This document shows positions 28,160-37,074 of a stretch of 64,000 nt of DNA, piece after piece (positions within the stretch are counted from its first letter, which is position 1; each line of letters starts with the position of its first letter). Where the stretch lies: the NCBI RefSeq assembly GCF_032193765.1, contig NZ_JAVBIJ010000001.1, positions 3,348,001 to 3,412,000 of the forward strand, read 5' to 3'. The DNA comes from Rhodoferax potami (GTDB lineage: Bacteria > Pseudomonadota > Gammaproteobacteria > Burkholderiales > Burkholderiaceae_C). Both the position numbers and the translations under genes were made by a program. The notes beneath the pieces are model-generated. The model was not told the origin of the DNA, searched no databases, and was given only the letters and a program-made list of their open reading frames with translations.

Positions 28160-29320
28160 ATGTCAGAAAACACCGTCTTCCAATTCCTGGGTCGCCGCTT
28201 GCGACTGGCCGTGATCGGTGGAGGCCCCGGTTCCTTCATAGGTGCGATGCACCGCCAAGCGGCGCGGCTAGATGACCGGTATGAGCTGGTGGCCGCAGCG
28301 CTGTCTTCAGACTCCGAGCGATCCAAAGCCGGTGGTCAAAGCATCGGTGTTCCGGTAGACCGCTGCTATGCCGATGGCAGCGCTTTGATTGAAGCCGAAG
28401 CCCAGCGGGCCGATGGTGCGGAGGTCGTGGCCATCATGACGCCCAATGACAGCCATTTCCGTTTTTCCATGCTCGCGCTGGAACACGGTATGGATGTCAT
28501 TTGCGACAAACCCATGACCAACACCCTGCAAGAAGCCGAGGCGCTGCACGCCAAGGTGCAGTCCAGTGGTCGGGTGTTTTGCCTTACCCATAACTACACC
28601 GGCTACCCCATGGTGCGCCAAGCCAAGGCCATGGTGATGGAAGGTTTGTTGGGTGACATCCGCCTGGTGCAAGTGGAATACGTGCAGGGCGGCCGCGCCA
28701 AAGGCGGCCCCGGTCGCAAGGCCTGGAAAGAAGACCCGGCCCGTGGCGGCCCCTCGCTCGTGATGGGCGATATCGGCACCCACGCCCACAACCTGCTGCG
28801 CTTTATCACCGGCCTCGAAGTGGTCGAAGTGGCTGCCGATGTAGGCACCATCGTGCCCGACCGCATCACCCACGACTACGCCGGCGCCATGCTGCGCATG
28901 AGCAATGGTGCCCGCGGCAGCTTCTGGGTCACACAGGCCGCAGCCGGTGTGGAAAACGGCCTGCGCATCCGCGTGAGCGGCTCACTGGGCAGTGTGGAAT
29001 GGCACCAGGAGCACCCGCAGGTGCTGCAGTTCAAACCGCTAGATGCCCCCGCCCAAGTGCGCACCCCCAACGGCCCCGGCACCCTTCCCCTGGCAGCCCG
29101 CGCCTCGCGCATCGTGGCCGGCCACCCCGAGGGCTTTCATGAGGCCTTTGCCAATCTGTACACCAATGCGGCAGACACCATTGCCGCGCAACGCAGTGAC
29201 AACACGCCTGACCCGCTGAACCAATTTTTCCCGAATGCGACCGACGGTCTGCAAGGCATCCGCTTTGTGGCCGCCGCCATCGAGTCCAGCCGTCACAACG
29301 GCGCCTGGACCACCGTTTAA
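28160..29320 (+). CDS. Gfo/Idh/MocA family oxidoreductase
   Basis: A 386-residue NAD(P)-dependent oxidoreductase. The Rossmann motif is VIGGGPGSFIG at about residues 17-27, and the family lysine motif appears as CDKPM (a variant of EKP). The C-terminal part has GDIGTHAHNLLRFITG with the catalytic-region histidine. The substrate could be a sugar or cyclitol; it is larger than and different from the Gfo-type arabinose dehydrogenase described in Azospirillum. Within this operon it may provide a second sugar dehydrogenase, next to the SDR at 21383. No lactonase was found in the block. Confidence 0.85.
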   Translation: MSENTVFQFLGRRLRLAVIGGGPGSFIGAMHRQAARLDDRYELVAAALSSDSERSKAGGQSIGVPVDRCYADGSALIEAEAQRADGAEVVAIMTPNDSHFRFSMLALEHGMDVICDKPMTNTLQEAEALHAKVQSSGRVFCLTHNYTGYPMVRQAKAMVMEGLLGDIRLVQVEYVQGGRAKGGPGRKAWKEDPARGGPSLVMGDIGTHAHNLLRFITGLEVVEVAADVGTIVPDRITHDYAGAMLRMSNGARGSFWVTQAAAGVENGLRIRVSGSLGSVEWHQEHPQVLQFKPLDAPAQVRTPNGPGTLPLAARASRIVAGHPEGFHEAFANLYTNAADTIAAQRSDNTPDPLNQFFPNATDGLQGIRFVAAAIESSRHNGAWTTV

Positions 29321-29336
29321 CTAACCTCATCACACC

Positions 29337-30776
29337 ATGACCACCCAACACAACAACCTGATCAACGGCGAATGGCTCGCCGGCACCGGCTACTCGGCCA
29401 ACATCAACCCGTCCAACCTCGCCGATGTGGTGGGCGAATACGCCCAAGCGGACGTCGCACAGCTGAATGCGGCGGTAGCGGCCGCCCAAAAAGCCTTCCC
29501 CGCCTGGTCCACCGGCGGCATCCAGGCCCGCGCCGACGCGCTCGACAAAATCGGCACCGAAATCCTGGCCCGCAAAGAAGAGCTGGGCACCCTGCTCTCC
29601 CGTGAAGAGGGCAAGACCCGCGCTGAAGGCATTGGCGAAGCGGCCCGTGCCGGCAACATCTTCAAGTTCTTCGCCGGTGAGTGCCTGCGCCTGGCCGGTG
29701 AAACATTGCCTTCGGTGCGCCCCGGCATCGGGGTGGAAGTCACCCGTGAGCCTTTGGGCGTGATCGGCCTGATCACTCCCTGGAACTTTCCTATCGCCAT
29801 CCCCGCCTGGAAGATTGCACCTGCACTGGCCTATGGCAACTGCGTAGTTTTGAAGCCTGCAGATCTGGTACCCGGTTGCGCCTGGGCGCTGGCCGACATC
29901 ATCCACCGCAGCGGCATCCCCGCCGGTGTGTTCAACCTCGTCATGGGTTCGGGCCGCGTGATTGGTGACGCCTTGGTCAACCACCCCGGTATCACCGCCG
30001 TGAGCTTCACTGGCTCGGTAGGCGTGGGCCAGCGTATTGCCGCCGCTTGTGCCGGTCACATGAAAAAAGTGCAGCTCGAAATGGGTGGCAAGAACCCCCA
30101 AGTGGTGCTGGACGATGCTGACCTCAACGTCGCGGTCGAACTCAGCGTGCAGAGCGCCTTTTATTCCACCGGCCAGCGCTGCACCGCATCCAGCCGCCTG
30201 ATCGTGACCGACAAGATTTATCCCGCCTTCATCGAAGCCATGCAAAAACGCATGGCCGCCATCAAGGTGGGTGATGCGCTAGCTGCGGGCACCGATATTG
30301 GCCCCGTGGTGTCCCAAGCCCAGTTGGAACAAGATTTGTCGTATGTGGAAATCGGCAAGCTTGAGGGCGCCACGCTGCTCACCGGTGGTGAACGTTTGAC
30401 GCGTGATACCGAGGGCTTCTACATGGCCCCCGCCCTGCTGGTGGACAGCACTCCGTCCATGCGCATTAACCGCGAAGAAATCTTCGGCCCGGTGGCAAGC
30501 GTCATCCGCGTCAAAGACTACGAAGAAGCCTTGGCCGTAGCCAACGACACGCCTTTCGGCCTGTCTGCCGGCATTGCCACTACCAGCCTCAAATACGCCA
30601 CCCACTTCAAGCGCCACAGCCAGGCCGGCATGGTGATGGTGAACCTGCCCACTGCGGGTGTGGACTACCACGTGCCCTTCGGCGGGCGCAAAGGCAGCAG
30701 CTACGGCTCGCGCGAGCAGGGCAAATACGCGGCTGAATTCTTCACCACGGTGAAGACGGCTTACACACTGGCATAA
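29337..30776 (+). CDS. 2-ketoglutarate semialdehyde dehydrogenase
   Basis: A 479-residue aldehyde dehydrogenase. Conserved parts: PWNFPIAIPAWKIAPAL, VLKPAD, FTGSVGVGQ, ELSVQSAFYSTGQRCTASSR with the catalytic cysteine, and EIFGPVASVI. Context makes it the last enzyme of the oxidative pentose route, turning 2-ketoglutarate semialdehyde into 2-ketoglutarate. It follows the Gfo/Idh gene by 16 bp and precedes the second ChvE gene by 17 bp. Confidence 0.9.
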   Translation: MTTQHNNLINGEWLAGTGYSANINPSNLADVVGEYAQADVAQLNAAVAAAQKAFPAWSTGGIQARADALDKIGTEILARKEELGTLLSREEGKTRAEGIGEAARAGNIFKFFAGECLRLAGETLPSVRPGIGVEVTREPLGVIGLITPWNFPIAIPAWKIAPALAYGNCVVLKPADLVPGCAWALADIIHRSGIPAGVFNLVMGSGRVIGDALVNHPGITAVSFTGSVGVGQRIAAACAGHMKKVQLEMGGKNPQVVLDDADLNVAVELSVQSAFYSTGQRCTASSRLIVTDKIYPAFIEAMQKRMAAIKVGDALAAGTDIGPVVSQAQLEQDLSYVEIGKLEGATLLTGGERLTRDTEGFYMAPALLVDSTPSMRINREEIFGPVASVIRVKDYEEALAVANDTPFGLSAGIATTSLKYATHFKRHSQAGMVMVNLPTAGVDYHVPFGGRKGSSYGSREQGKYAAEFFTTVKTAYTLA

Positions 30777-30793
30777 GCAGCAAGGCCCACCGC

Positions 30794-31858
30794 ATGCGCA
30801 CCCTTCGACGGATCTTTTTGAGCAGTTTGTTGTTGGTGTCCATGCCGTGGGCCCAGGCGCAGAACAACAAGGGCGGTGTGGGCATCTTGATGCCCACCGT
30901 CACCTCCCAGCGCTGGGTGGTGGATGGCCTGGCCATGGTGCGCGCCATGGACAAGCTGGGTTACCGCCCTGACCTCAAATACGCCAACGATGATGTGGCC
31001 ACCCAGATCACCCAAACCGAGGAAATGCTCAAAAGCCCCGACATGAAGGTGCTGGTCATCGGCGCTATCGACGGCAGCAAGCTCGCCCCCGTGTTGAAGA
31101 AAGCGGCCGACCGGCAAATCAAGGTCATCGCCTATGACCGCCTGATCCGCGACACCCCGTATGTGGATTACTACGCCACTTTTGACAACCTTCAGGTGGG
31201 CGTGTTGCAGGGCAGTTACATCATTGAGCACCTTGGCGTCGACAAAGGCAAAGGCCCGTTCACCATCGAGCTGTTTGGCGGCTCTTCCGACGACAACAAC
31301 GCCTTCTTTTTTTACGACGGCGCCATGTCGGTCCTCAAGCCGTATATCGACAAAGGTCGCTTGGTGGTGGGCTCCGGCCAAATGGGCATGGAGAAGGTAG
31401 CCACCCAGCGCTGGAGCGGCTCGGTAGCCCGCGCCCGCTTGGTGCAGATTCTGGACAAGCACTACACCAAGCAGCGCCTGGACGCGCTGCTCTCGCCCTA
31501 TGACGGCATCAGCATGGAGCTGATCACCGCCATGAAAAAAGCCAACTACGGCCAAGCCGGCCAGGCCTTGCCGGTGGTCACCGGGCAGGATGCCGAGATG
31601 CCCTCGGTGCGCTCCATCATCCGGGGCGAGCAAACGTCTACGGTTTTCAAAGACAACCGCGAGTTGGCCCAGGTCGTCACCACCATGGTGGACGCTATTT
31701 TGTCGGGCAAAAAACCCACCATCAACGACGAAAAAACCTACAACAACGGCCAAAAAATCGTGCCCGCGTTTCTGCTCAAACCGGCGGTGGTCGATATCAA
31801 CAACTGGCGCGCCACGCTGGTGAACTCGGGCTACTACAAGCCCGACCAGTTCCGCTAA
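30794..31858 (+). CDS. second ChvE-like sugar-binding protein
   Basis: A 354-residue periplasmic binding protein with a short signal peptide (cut likely after WAQAQ at residue 23). It has the same landmark segments as ChvE ([46 protein letters not shown]) but differs in many places, including PTVTSQRW in place of PTKSSTRW near the binding site. It is the last gene of the operon and is followed by a strong terminator. It may give the same MmsAB importer a second sugar specificity, or serve as a chemotaxis sensor. Confidence 0.9.
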   Translation: MRTLRRIFLSSLLLVSMPWAQAQNNKGGVGILMPTVTSQRWVVDGLAMVRAMDKLGYRPDLKYANDDVATQITQTEEMLKSPDMKVLVIGAIDGSKLAPVLKKAADRQIKVIAYDRLIRDTPYVDYYATFDNLQVGVLQGSYIIEHLGVDKGKGPFTIELFGGSSDDNNAFFFYDGAMSVLKPYIDKGRLVVGSGQMGMEKVATQRWSGSVARARLVQILDKHYTKQRLDALLSPYDGISMELITAMKKANYGQAGQALPVVTGQDAEMPSVRSIIRGEQTSTVFKDNRELAQVVTTMVDAILSGKKPTINDEKTYNNGQKIVPAFLLKPAVVDINNWRATLVNSGYYKPDQFR

Positions 31859-31882
31859 GCACGCCCCTGCCGGCCCCCGCAT

Positions 31883-31909
31883 AGCCCCCTCGTGCAGGGG
31901 GCTTTTTTA
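31883..31909 (+). terminator. operon terminator
   Basis: Stem AGCCCCCT (31883-31890) / AGGGGGCT (31896-31903) followed by a T run. It closes the sugar operon 24 bp after the last stop codon. Confidence 0.9.
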
Positions 31910-31983
31910 CGCGTGTGCCACGCGGTGCTGCTAAGGTTCGGTACTAGGCCCCGGTCACGGGCCGCGCACACAGGGGAACCCAC

Positions 31984-32743
31984 ATGACTATGGACGTGAT
32001 TGACTACCAAATCTTCGGCGCTGAAATGCAATACGTCGAGATCGAGCTCGACCCCGGCGAGGCCGCCATCGGCGAAGCCGGCGTGATGATGTACATGGAA
32101 AACGGCATCAGCCATGGACACCATCTTCGGCGATGGCTCGCAGCAAGGCGGCTTTTTCGGCAAGCTCATGGGCGTGGGCAAACGCCTGCTCACCGGTGAA
32201 GGTTTGTTCACCACTGTGTTTCAAAACGACGGCAATGCCAAACAACGCGTAGCGTTTGCCGCGCCCTACCCCGGCAAGATTGTGCCTATCGACCTGCGCC
32301 AACTGGGCGGCACCCTGATCTGCCAGAAAGACTCTTTCTTGTGTGCTGCCAAGGGTGTGGCGCTGGGCATTGCCCTGCAGAGAAGGCTGGGCGCAGGCTT
32401 GTTTGGCGGAGAGGGCTTCATCATGCAAAAGCTCGAGGGCGACGGCATGGCCTTTGTCCACGCCGGCGGCACCCTGATGGAGCGCACCTTGGCCCCGGGC
32501 GAGACCCTGCGGGTCGACACCGGCTGCGTGGTGGCCTTCCAGCCCTCGGTGGACTTTGATATCCAGTTTGTCGGCAAAGTGAAGTCTGCGATCTTTGGCG
32601 GCGAAGGCTTGTTTTTCGCGACCTTGCAGGGTCCGGGCAAGGTGTGGCTGCAAAGCCTGCCGCTCTCGCGCCTAGCCAACCGCATCATGCTGTCGGCCCC
32701 TGCAACCCGCAGCCTGGTCGGGGGTGGCGGCAACGACGACTAA
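31984..32743 (+). pseudogene. TIGR00266/AIM24 family protein, frameshifted
   Basis: Two overlapping frames together give one TIGR00266-type protein of about 250 residues. The first part, from ATG 31984, reads [20 protein letters not shown] and runs through [10 protein letters not shown]; at about 32107-32113 the frame must shift by one to continue [20 protein letters not shown], which runs to 32743. Removing one C from GCATCAGCCATGG would restore a single reading frame. In intact homologues these two segments are contiguous. The rest of the protein is well preserved ([25 protein letters not shown]). Either a recent frameshift or a base-calling error. Confidence 0.85.
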
Positions 32744-32826
32744 GCCCCGCGCAGAGGTGCCAAGCGGCCTGTCATCAGCGCATCAGGCCATTGGCGCACA
32801 ATGTTGTGCACTACCTACCGCGCCTT

Positions 32827-33624
32827 ATGGCCACAACCCCCCGATCCAAACGCCCGCAACTCACCGATGAGATCCGCAAACTGGTGGAAACCCACCAGCC
32901 TGTGGTGCATTCGGTGGCGCGCCACGTAGCCAAACGCCTGCCCCCCAATGTAGACCGGGCGGACCTGGTGCAAGACGGCATGCTCGGCCTGATGGAGGCG
33001 CTGCTGCGCTGGACCAAAGAGTCTTCGGGCTCGCACTTTGAGAACTACATTGCCCTGCGGGCCCAAGGTGCCATGATCGATGGCCTGCGCGCCGCTGATC
33101 CGATGAGCCGTAGCCTGCGCGACCAGATGCGCAAGGTCGAAAAGTCCCTCCAGCTCCTGAGCCACCAGCTCGGGCGTGCGCCCACTGAAGGCGAGCTGGC
33201 CGAGCACTTGGAAATGCCCTTGGCCGACTACCAATGCCTTTTGCAAGACGCACAGGGCTATGTGCTGCTCTCTTTGCAAGACCTGAGTGGCGACAACGTC
33301 GACCACTATCTGCAGCGCTGCATGGACGAGCACGAAGACCCCTTTGCCGTGCTGGAGCGCGCCAGCTTGCGCAAAGCGCTGGCCGAGTCGATCGAGTTGC
33401 TGCCCCGCAAGAGCCAGATACTGCTGACCCTGTACTACGAGCACGAGATGCGCATGCACGAGATCGCCCGGCACTTGGGCCTGTCAGAGGCGCGCATCTC
33501 GCAAATGCACACCCAGTCCATCGCCCAGCTGCGGGCCTCGCTGGCCATGCGAGACGTTCAGAGCCTGCTAACACCCCGCAAGCGGCCGCGCAACCAGCCG
33601 GATACCGCGTTTCAGAGCGTTTGA
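32827..33624 (+). CDS. FliA/WhiG-type sigma factor
   Basis: A 265-residue sigma-70 family protein with regions 2 (RADLVQDGMLGLMEALLRW), 3 (LGRAPTEGELAEHLEM) and 4 (LPRKSQILLTLYYEHEMRMHEIARHLGLSEARISQMHTQSI, given by its main parts). It resembles FliA, the flagellar sigma-28, but region 2 is divergent and no flagellar genes are nearby. It could be a flagellar sigma factor away from its usual cluster or a paralogue. The ATG at 32827 fits FliA-type N-termini; an in-frame earlier start at 32644 lies inside the previous gene. Confidence 0.82.
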   Translation: MATTPRSKRPQLTDEIRKLVETHQPVVHSVARHVAKRLPPNVDRADLVQDGMLGLMEALLRWTKESSGSHFENYIALRAQGAMIDGLRAADPMSRSLRDQMRKVEKSLQLLSHQLGRAPTEGELAEHLEMPLADYQCLLQDAQGYVLLSLQDLSGDNVDHYLQRCMDEHEDPFAVLERASLRKALAESIELLPRKSQILLTLYYEHEMRMHEIARHLGLSEARISQMHTQSIAQLRASLAMRDVQSLLTPRKRPRNQPDTAFQSV

Positions 33625-33669
33625 GGCAAGTGCACACGGCCTAGGCACGATGTTTGCTGCCCGGATTGC

Positions 33670-34863
33670 ATGCACTCCAATGCCGCAACCGTCGCTCTCT
33701 CCGGCCCGATTCAGCCCCTGTGGCGTGACCGCCTCTCGTTGCTGCTGGAGTCCACCGGTGAAGGCATCTTCGGTATCGATATGGATGGCTGCTGCACCTT
33801 CATCAACCGCGCCGGTGCAGCCATGTTGGGCTACGAACCCCACGAAGTGCTGGGGGCCAACATGCACGAGCTGGCCCACCACAGCCATCCGGGTGGCGAA
33901 CACTACCCCGAACACACCTGCCCCATCTTCAACGCCTTTCGCAAGGCATTGCCCTGCCGGATAGACACCGAGCAGTTCTGGCGCCGCGATGGCTCAGCCT
34001 TTGCCGTGGAGTACTCGTCGTACCCGATCGTCGATAGCGGTGTGGTGCAAGGTGCGGTTGTCACCTTTGTAGACATCTCGGCCCGCCGTAACGCCGAAGA
34101 CGCTTTGCGACGCGCCCACACCGAGCTGGAGCAGCGGGTGGAGGAGCGCACCCTGGCACTCTCCGAAGCCCTGCAGCAGCTGCGCGAACTCACTGCCCAC
34201 AGCCACTCGGTGCGTGAAGAAGAGCGCACCCGCATTGCCCGTGAAGTGCATGACGAGCTGGGCAGCCTGCTGGTCGCCTTGAAGATGGATGTTGGCTGGC
34301 TCGAAAAGCGCTTAGGGGAGCAACCCGGCCGGGCGCCGGATGCTGCCCAAGCCATGCGCGAGCAAATGCAGCACAAATGCCGCAATATGAGCCAGCTGAT
34401 TGAAGCCGCGGTGGACAACGTCGGCCGCATCATCACCGACCTGCGCCCCAGCATCCTCGACCACCAGGGCCTGTGGGTCGCTCTCGACTGGCAGGCCCAT
34501 GAGTTTGTGCAGGCGGCAGAGCTGGGGCTGGACTGGTCCATGGACGTGAGTGCTGCGCAGCCTGTGCCCGATACCCACACCATCGCTATCTTCCGCATCT
34601 TTCAGGAAATGCTCAGCAACGTAGGCCGCCACGCACAAGCCAGTCACCTCACTATTGAAATCCGCGCCGATGCCAGTGATATCACTATCTCCGTCAAAGA
34701 CAACGGCCGGGGCGCCCCCCTGCAGGCCTTTGATGCGCCCGACGCCTACGGCATCATGGGCATGCGGGAGCGGGCAAGGCACTTGGGCGGAAGCCTGGAG
34801 ATTACAAGCCAAATCGGCCTCGGGTCCTCATTCAATCTGCGCGTGCAGCTACCAAAATCATAG
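33670..34863 (+). CDS. PAS-domain sensor histidine kinase (HisKA_3 type)
   Basis: A 397-residue kinase without clear membrane segments. An N-terminal PAS domain (about residues 18-135; GEGIFGIDMDGCCTFINRAGAAMLGY) is followed by a coiled coil and the phosphoacceptor helix EEERTRIAREVHDELGSLLVALK, with the His typical of NarX/NreB-type kinases. The ATPase domain has the N box EMLSNVGRHA and G box DNGRGAPL. It precedes its response regulator by two bases. Location upstream of the cyanate operon may mean it controls it, but this is inference. Confidence 0.92.
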   Translation: MHSNAATVALSGPIQPLWRDRLSLLLESTGEGIFGIDMDGCCTFINRAGAAMLGYEPHEVLGANMHELAHHSHPGGEHYPEHTCPIFNAFRKALPCRIDTEQFWRRDGSAFAVEYSSYPIVDSGVVQGAVVTFVDISARRNAEDALRRAHTELEQRVEERTLALSEALQQLRELTAHSHSVREEERTRIAREVHDELGSLLVALKMDVGWLEKRLGEQPGRAPDAAQAMREQMQHKCRNMSQLIEAAVDNVGRIITDLRPSILDHQGLWVALDWQAHEFVQAAELGLDWSMDVSAAQPVPDTHTIAIFRIFQEMLSNVGRHAQASHLTIEIRADASDITISVKDNGRGAPLQAFDAPDAYGIMGMRERARHLGGSLEITSQIGLGSSFNLRVQLPKS

Positions 34864-34865
34864 CA

Positions 34866-35537
34866 ATGCCAAGCTCCACCACCCACACACCCTACCGCAT
34901 CTTGATAGGTGACGACCACCGTATCGTGCGTGAAGGGCTCAAGCAAGTGCTGGCCGACGCGGCTGACCTGCACGTGGTGGCAGAGGCCGCCAGTGGCCCG
35001 GAGGTGTTGGACGCGGTGCAGGCTCTGGGCGGTACTGCAGGCCTGTCCGCCGTGTTGCTCGACATTGCCATGCCCGGGCGCGACGGGTTGGATGTGCTGC
35101 AAGCCCTCAAGGCCGCATGGCCCAAGCTGCCGGTGCTCATGCTCAGCACCTACCCCGAGAAGCAATACGCCGTACGCTGCATCAAACTGGGCGCGGCGGG
35201 CTATCTGAATAAGGGTGCAGACCCCGACGACATGATTGCCGCGGTGCGCAAGGCGGCCAGCGGCGGCGTCTATGTGTCTGCACAAGCGGCTGAGGCATTG
35301 GCCAGTGCGGTAGCCAATGCGGCCCATCAGGGTGCGGAGGCGCTCTCTCACCGCGAGCACCAGGTGTTCAGGCTGCTTACCGCCGGCAAAACCGTGGGCG
35401 AAATTGGTGCACAGCTGGGGCTTGCATCCAACACGGTCAGCACCTACCGGCAGCGCATCCTCGAAAAAACCGGCACCAAAAACGACGTGGAACTCGCGCT
35501 TTTCGCCCAACAACAGGTCAACAACGGGCATTTGTAG
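34866..35537 (+). CDS. LuxR/NarL-family response regulator
   Basis: A 223-residue two-domain regulator. The receiver domain has DDH at residues 16-18, the phosphorylated Asp in VLLDIAMPG, and a Lys near LNKG. The LuxR-type helix-turn-helix is at about 158-215 (LSHREHQVFRLLTAGKTVGEIG). It is the partner of the kinase just upstream. The cyanate operon begins 110 bp after its stop codon. Confidence 0.94.
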   Translation: MPSSTTHTPYRILIGDDHRIVREGLKQVLADAADLHVVAEAASGPEVLDAVQALGGTAGLSAVLLDIAMPGRDGLDVLQALKAAWPKLPVLMLSTYPEKQYAVRCIKLGAAGYLNKGADPDDMIAAVRKAASGGVYVSAQAAEALASAVANAAHQGAEALSHREHQVFRLLTAGKTVGEIGAQLGLASNTVSTYRQRILEKTGTKNDVELALFAQQQVNNGHL

Positions 35538-35604
35538 GGCTGCCCCTACAACGAGCTGCTGAAACTCCCGCCACTTTTTGCAAGGCCTGCGTTCCGGCAC
35601 TTTC

Positions 35605-35620
35605 TGGCCCGCTCATTGCA
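35605..35620 (+). promoter_or_regulatory. sigma-54-type promoter of the cyanate operon
   Basis: TGGCCC-N5-TTGCA with GG at 35606-35607 and GC at 35618-35619, exactly ten bases between them. This matches the -24/-12 consensus TGGCAC-N5-TTGCW closely. The ATG of the first gene is 28 bp downstream of the -12 element. Confidence 0.65.
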
Positions 35621-35647
35621 ACGCGGCTGCATCTTCCAACCCGAAAG

Positions 35648-37072
35648 GTGCCTGCCATGTCCGTTGACTTTTCTCCCTACGATGCTGATCGCCCCTTGTT
35701 GATGCGCTGCACTTGCGGCAAAGAGCACACGGTGGCAGAGCACCACAAAGAACAAGCAGCCCTGAGTGCCACCGCTGAACTTACACGCCGCAGCGAGACC
35801 GCAGAGTTCGAGGCTTACTCCAACGCGTTTGTAGAGGCATCGCTCATCAAGGCCATCTTTCCGCAGGAGCGCGAGCGGCGCAACTTCCTGCGCGCGGTGG
35901 GCAAAGGTACTGCCATGGCCGCCATTGCCAGTGTGCTGCCCATTGCCAGCATGCAAGCCATGGCGCAAGAGGCCGGCAAGAAGCCCGGCACGCTGGAAAA
36001 AACCAACCTCAAGATCGGCTTTATCCCGATCACCTGCGCCACCCCGCTCATCATGGCCCACCCCTTGGGCTTCTATAGCAAGCAGGGCCTGAATGTAGAG
36101 GTCACCAAGACCGCAGGCTGGGCGCTGATCCGCGACAAGATGATCAACAAGGAATACGACGCCACGCATTTCTTGTCGCCCATGCCGCTGGCTATCTCCA
36201 TGGGGGTGGGCTCCACCCAGGTGCCCATGAACGTGGCCACCATCCAGAACACCAACGGTCAGGCTATCACCCTGGCCAACAAACACAAAGACAAGCGCGA
36301 CCCCAAGCTCTGGAAGGGCCTCAAATTCGCCGTGCCCTTTGAGTTCAGCATGCACAACTTTTTGCTGCGCTACTACGTGGCAGAAGCCGGCTTGAACCCC
36401 GACACCGACATCCAAATCCGCGTGGTACCCCCACCTGAAATGGTGGCCAACCTGCGCGCAGGCAACATCGATGGCTACCTTGGCCCCGATCCGTTCAACC
36501 AGCGCGCGGTGTTTGAGGAAATCGGCTTTATCCACATCCTGACCAAAGAGCTGTGGGATGGCCACCCCTGCTGCGCCTTCGGCACCAGCACCGAGTTCAT
36601 CCAGAGCAACCCCAACACCTTTGCCGCGCTGTACCGCGCAGTGCTCACTGCGGCGGCCATGGCGCGCGGCCCCGAGAACCGCGAGCTGATTGCCAAAGTG
36701 ATCGCGCCGCAGGCCTACCTCAACCAACCCGAAACCGTGCTCACCCAAGTGCTCACCGGCCGCTTTGCAGACGGCTTGGGCAACATCAAAACCGTGCCCG
36801 ACCGGGCGGACTTCAACCCCATCCCTTGGCAGTCCATGGCGGTGTGGATGCTCACGCAAATGAAGCGCTGGGGCTACGTGAAGGGCGATGTGAACTACAA
36901 ACAAATCGCTGAAAAAGTCTTCCTGCTCACCGACGCCAAAAAGCGCATGACCGAACTCGGCATGAAGGCCCCCGAAGGCGCCTACCCCAAGTTCACCATC
37001 ATGGGCAAAGTGTTTGACGCGGCCAAGCCTGACGACTACGTCAAGAGCTTCCCCATTCACAAAATGGGCTGA
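35648..37072 (+). CDS. cynA: cyanate ABC transporter substrate-binding protein (CmpA/NrtA family)
   Basis: A 474-residue NrtA/CmpA-type binding protein. A twin-arginine signal ERRNFLRAVGKG lies at residues 73-84, after an unusual 72-residue N-terminal extension that carries a CTCGKEHT motif (residues 18-25). The mature part has the family segments GFIPITCATPLIMAHPLGFY, GNIDGYLGPDPFNQRAVF and LTKELWDGHPCCAFG. These proteins bind nitrate, bicarbonate or cyanate; the cyanase gene in the same operon argues for cyanate. It would work in the periplasm. Confidence 0.88.
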   Translation: MPAMSVDFSPYDADRPLLMRCTCGKEHTVAEHHKEQAALSATAELTRRSETAEFEAYSNAFVEASLIKAIFPQERERRNFLRAVGKGTAMAAIASVLPIASMQAMAQEAGKKPGTLEKTNLKIGFIPITCATPLIMAHPLGFYSKQGLNVEVTKTAGWALIRDKMINKEYDATHFLSPMPLAISMGVGSTQVPMNVATIQNTNGQAITLANKHKDKRDPKLWKGLKFAVPFEFSMHNFLLRYYVAEAGLNPDTDIQIRVVPPPEMVANLRAGNIDGYLGPDPFNQRAVFEEIGFIHILTKELWDGHPCCAFGTSTEFIQSNPNTFAALYRAVLTAAAMARGPENRELIAKVIAPQAYLNQPETVLTQVLTGRFADGLGNIKTVPDRADFNPIPWQSMAVWMLTQMKRWGYVKGDVNYKQIAEKVFLLTDAKKRMTELGMKAPEGAYPKFTIMGKVFDAAKPDDYVKSFPIHKMG

Positions 37073-37074
37073 GC

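Noticed and set aside
35546..37060. 504-residue antisense reading frame opposite cynA
   Set aside because: It mirrors the codon pattern of a well-recognised NrtA-type gene and has low-complexity His/Gly/Val composition typical of antisense frames in high-GC DNA.
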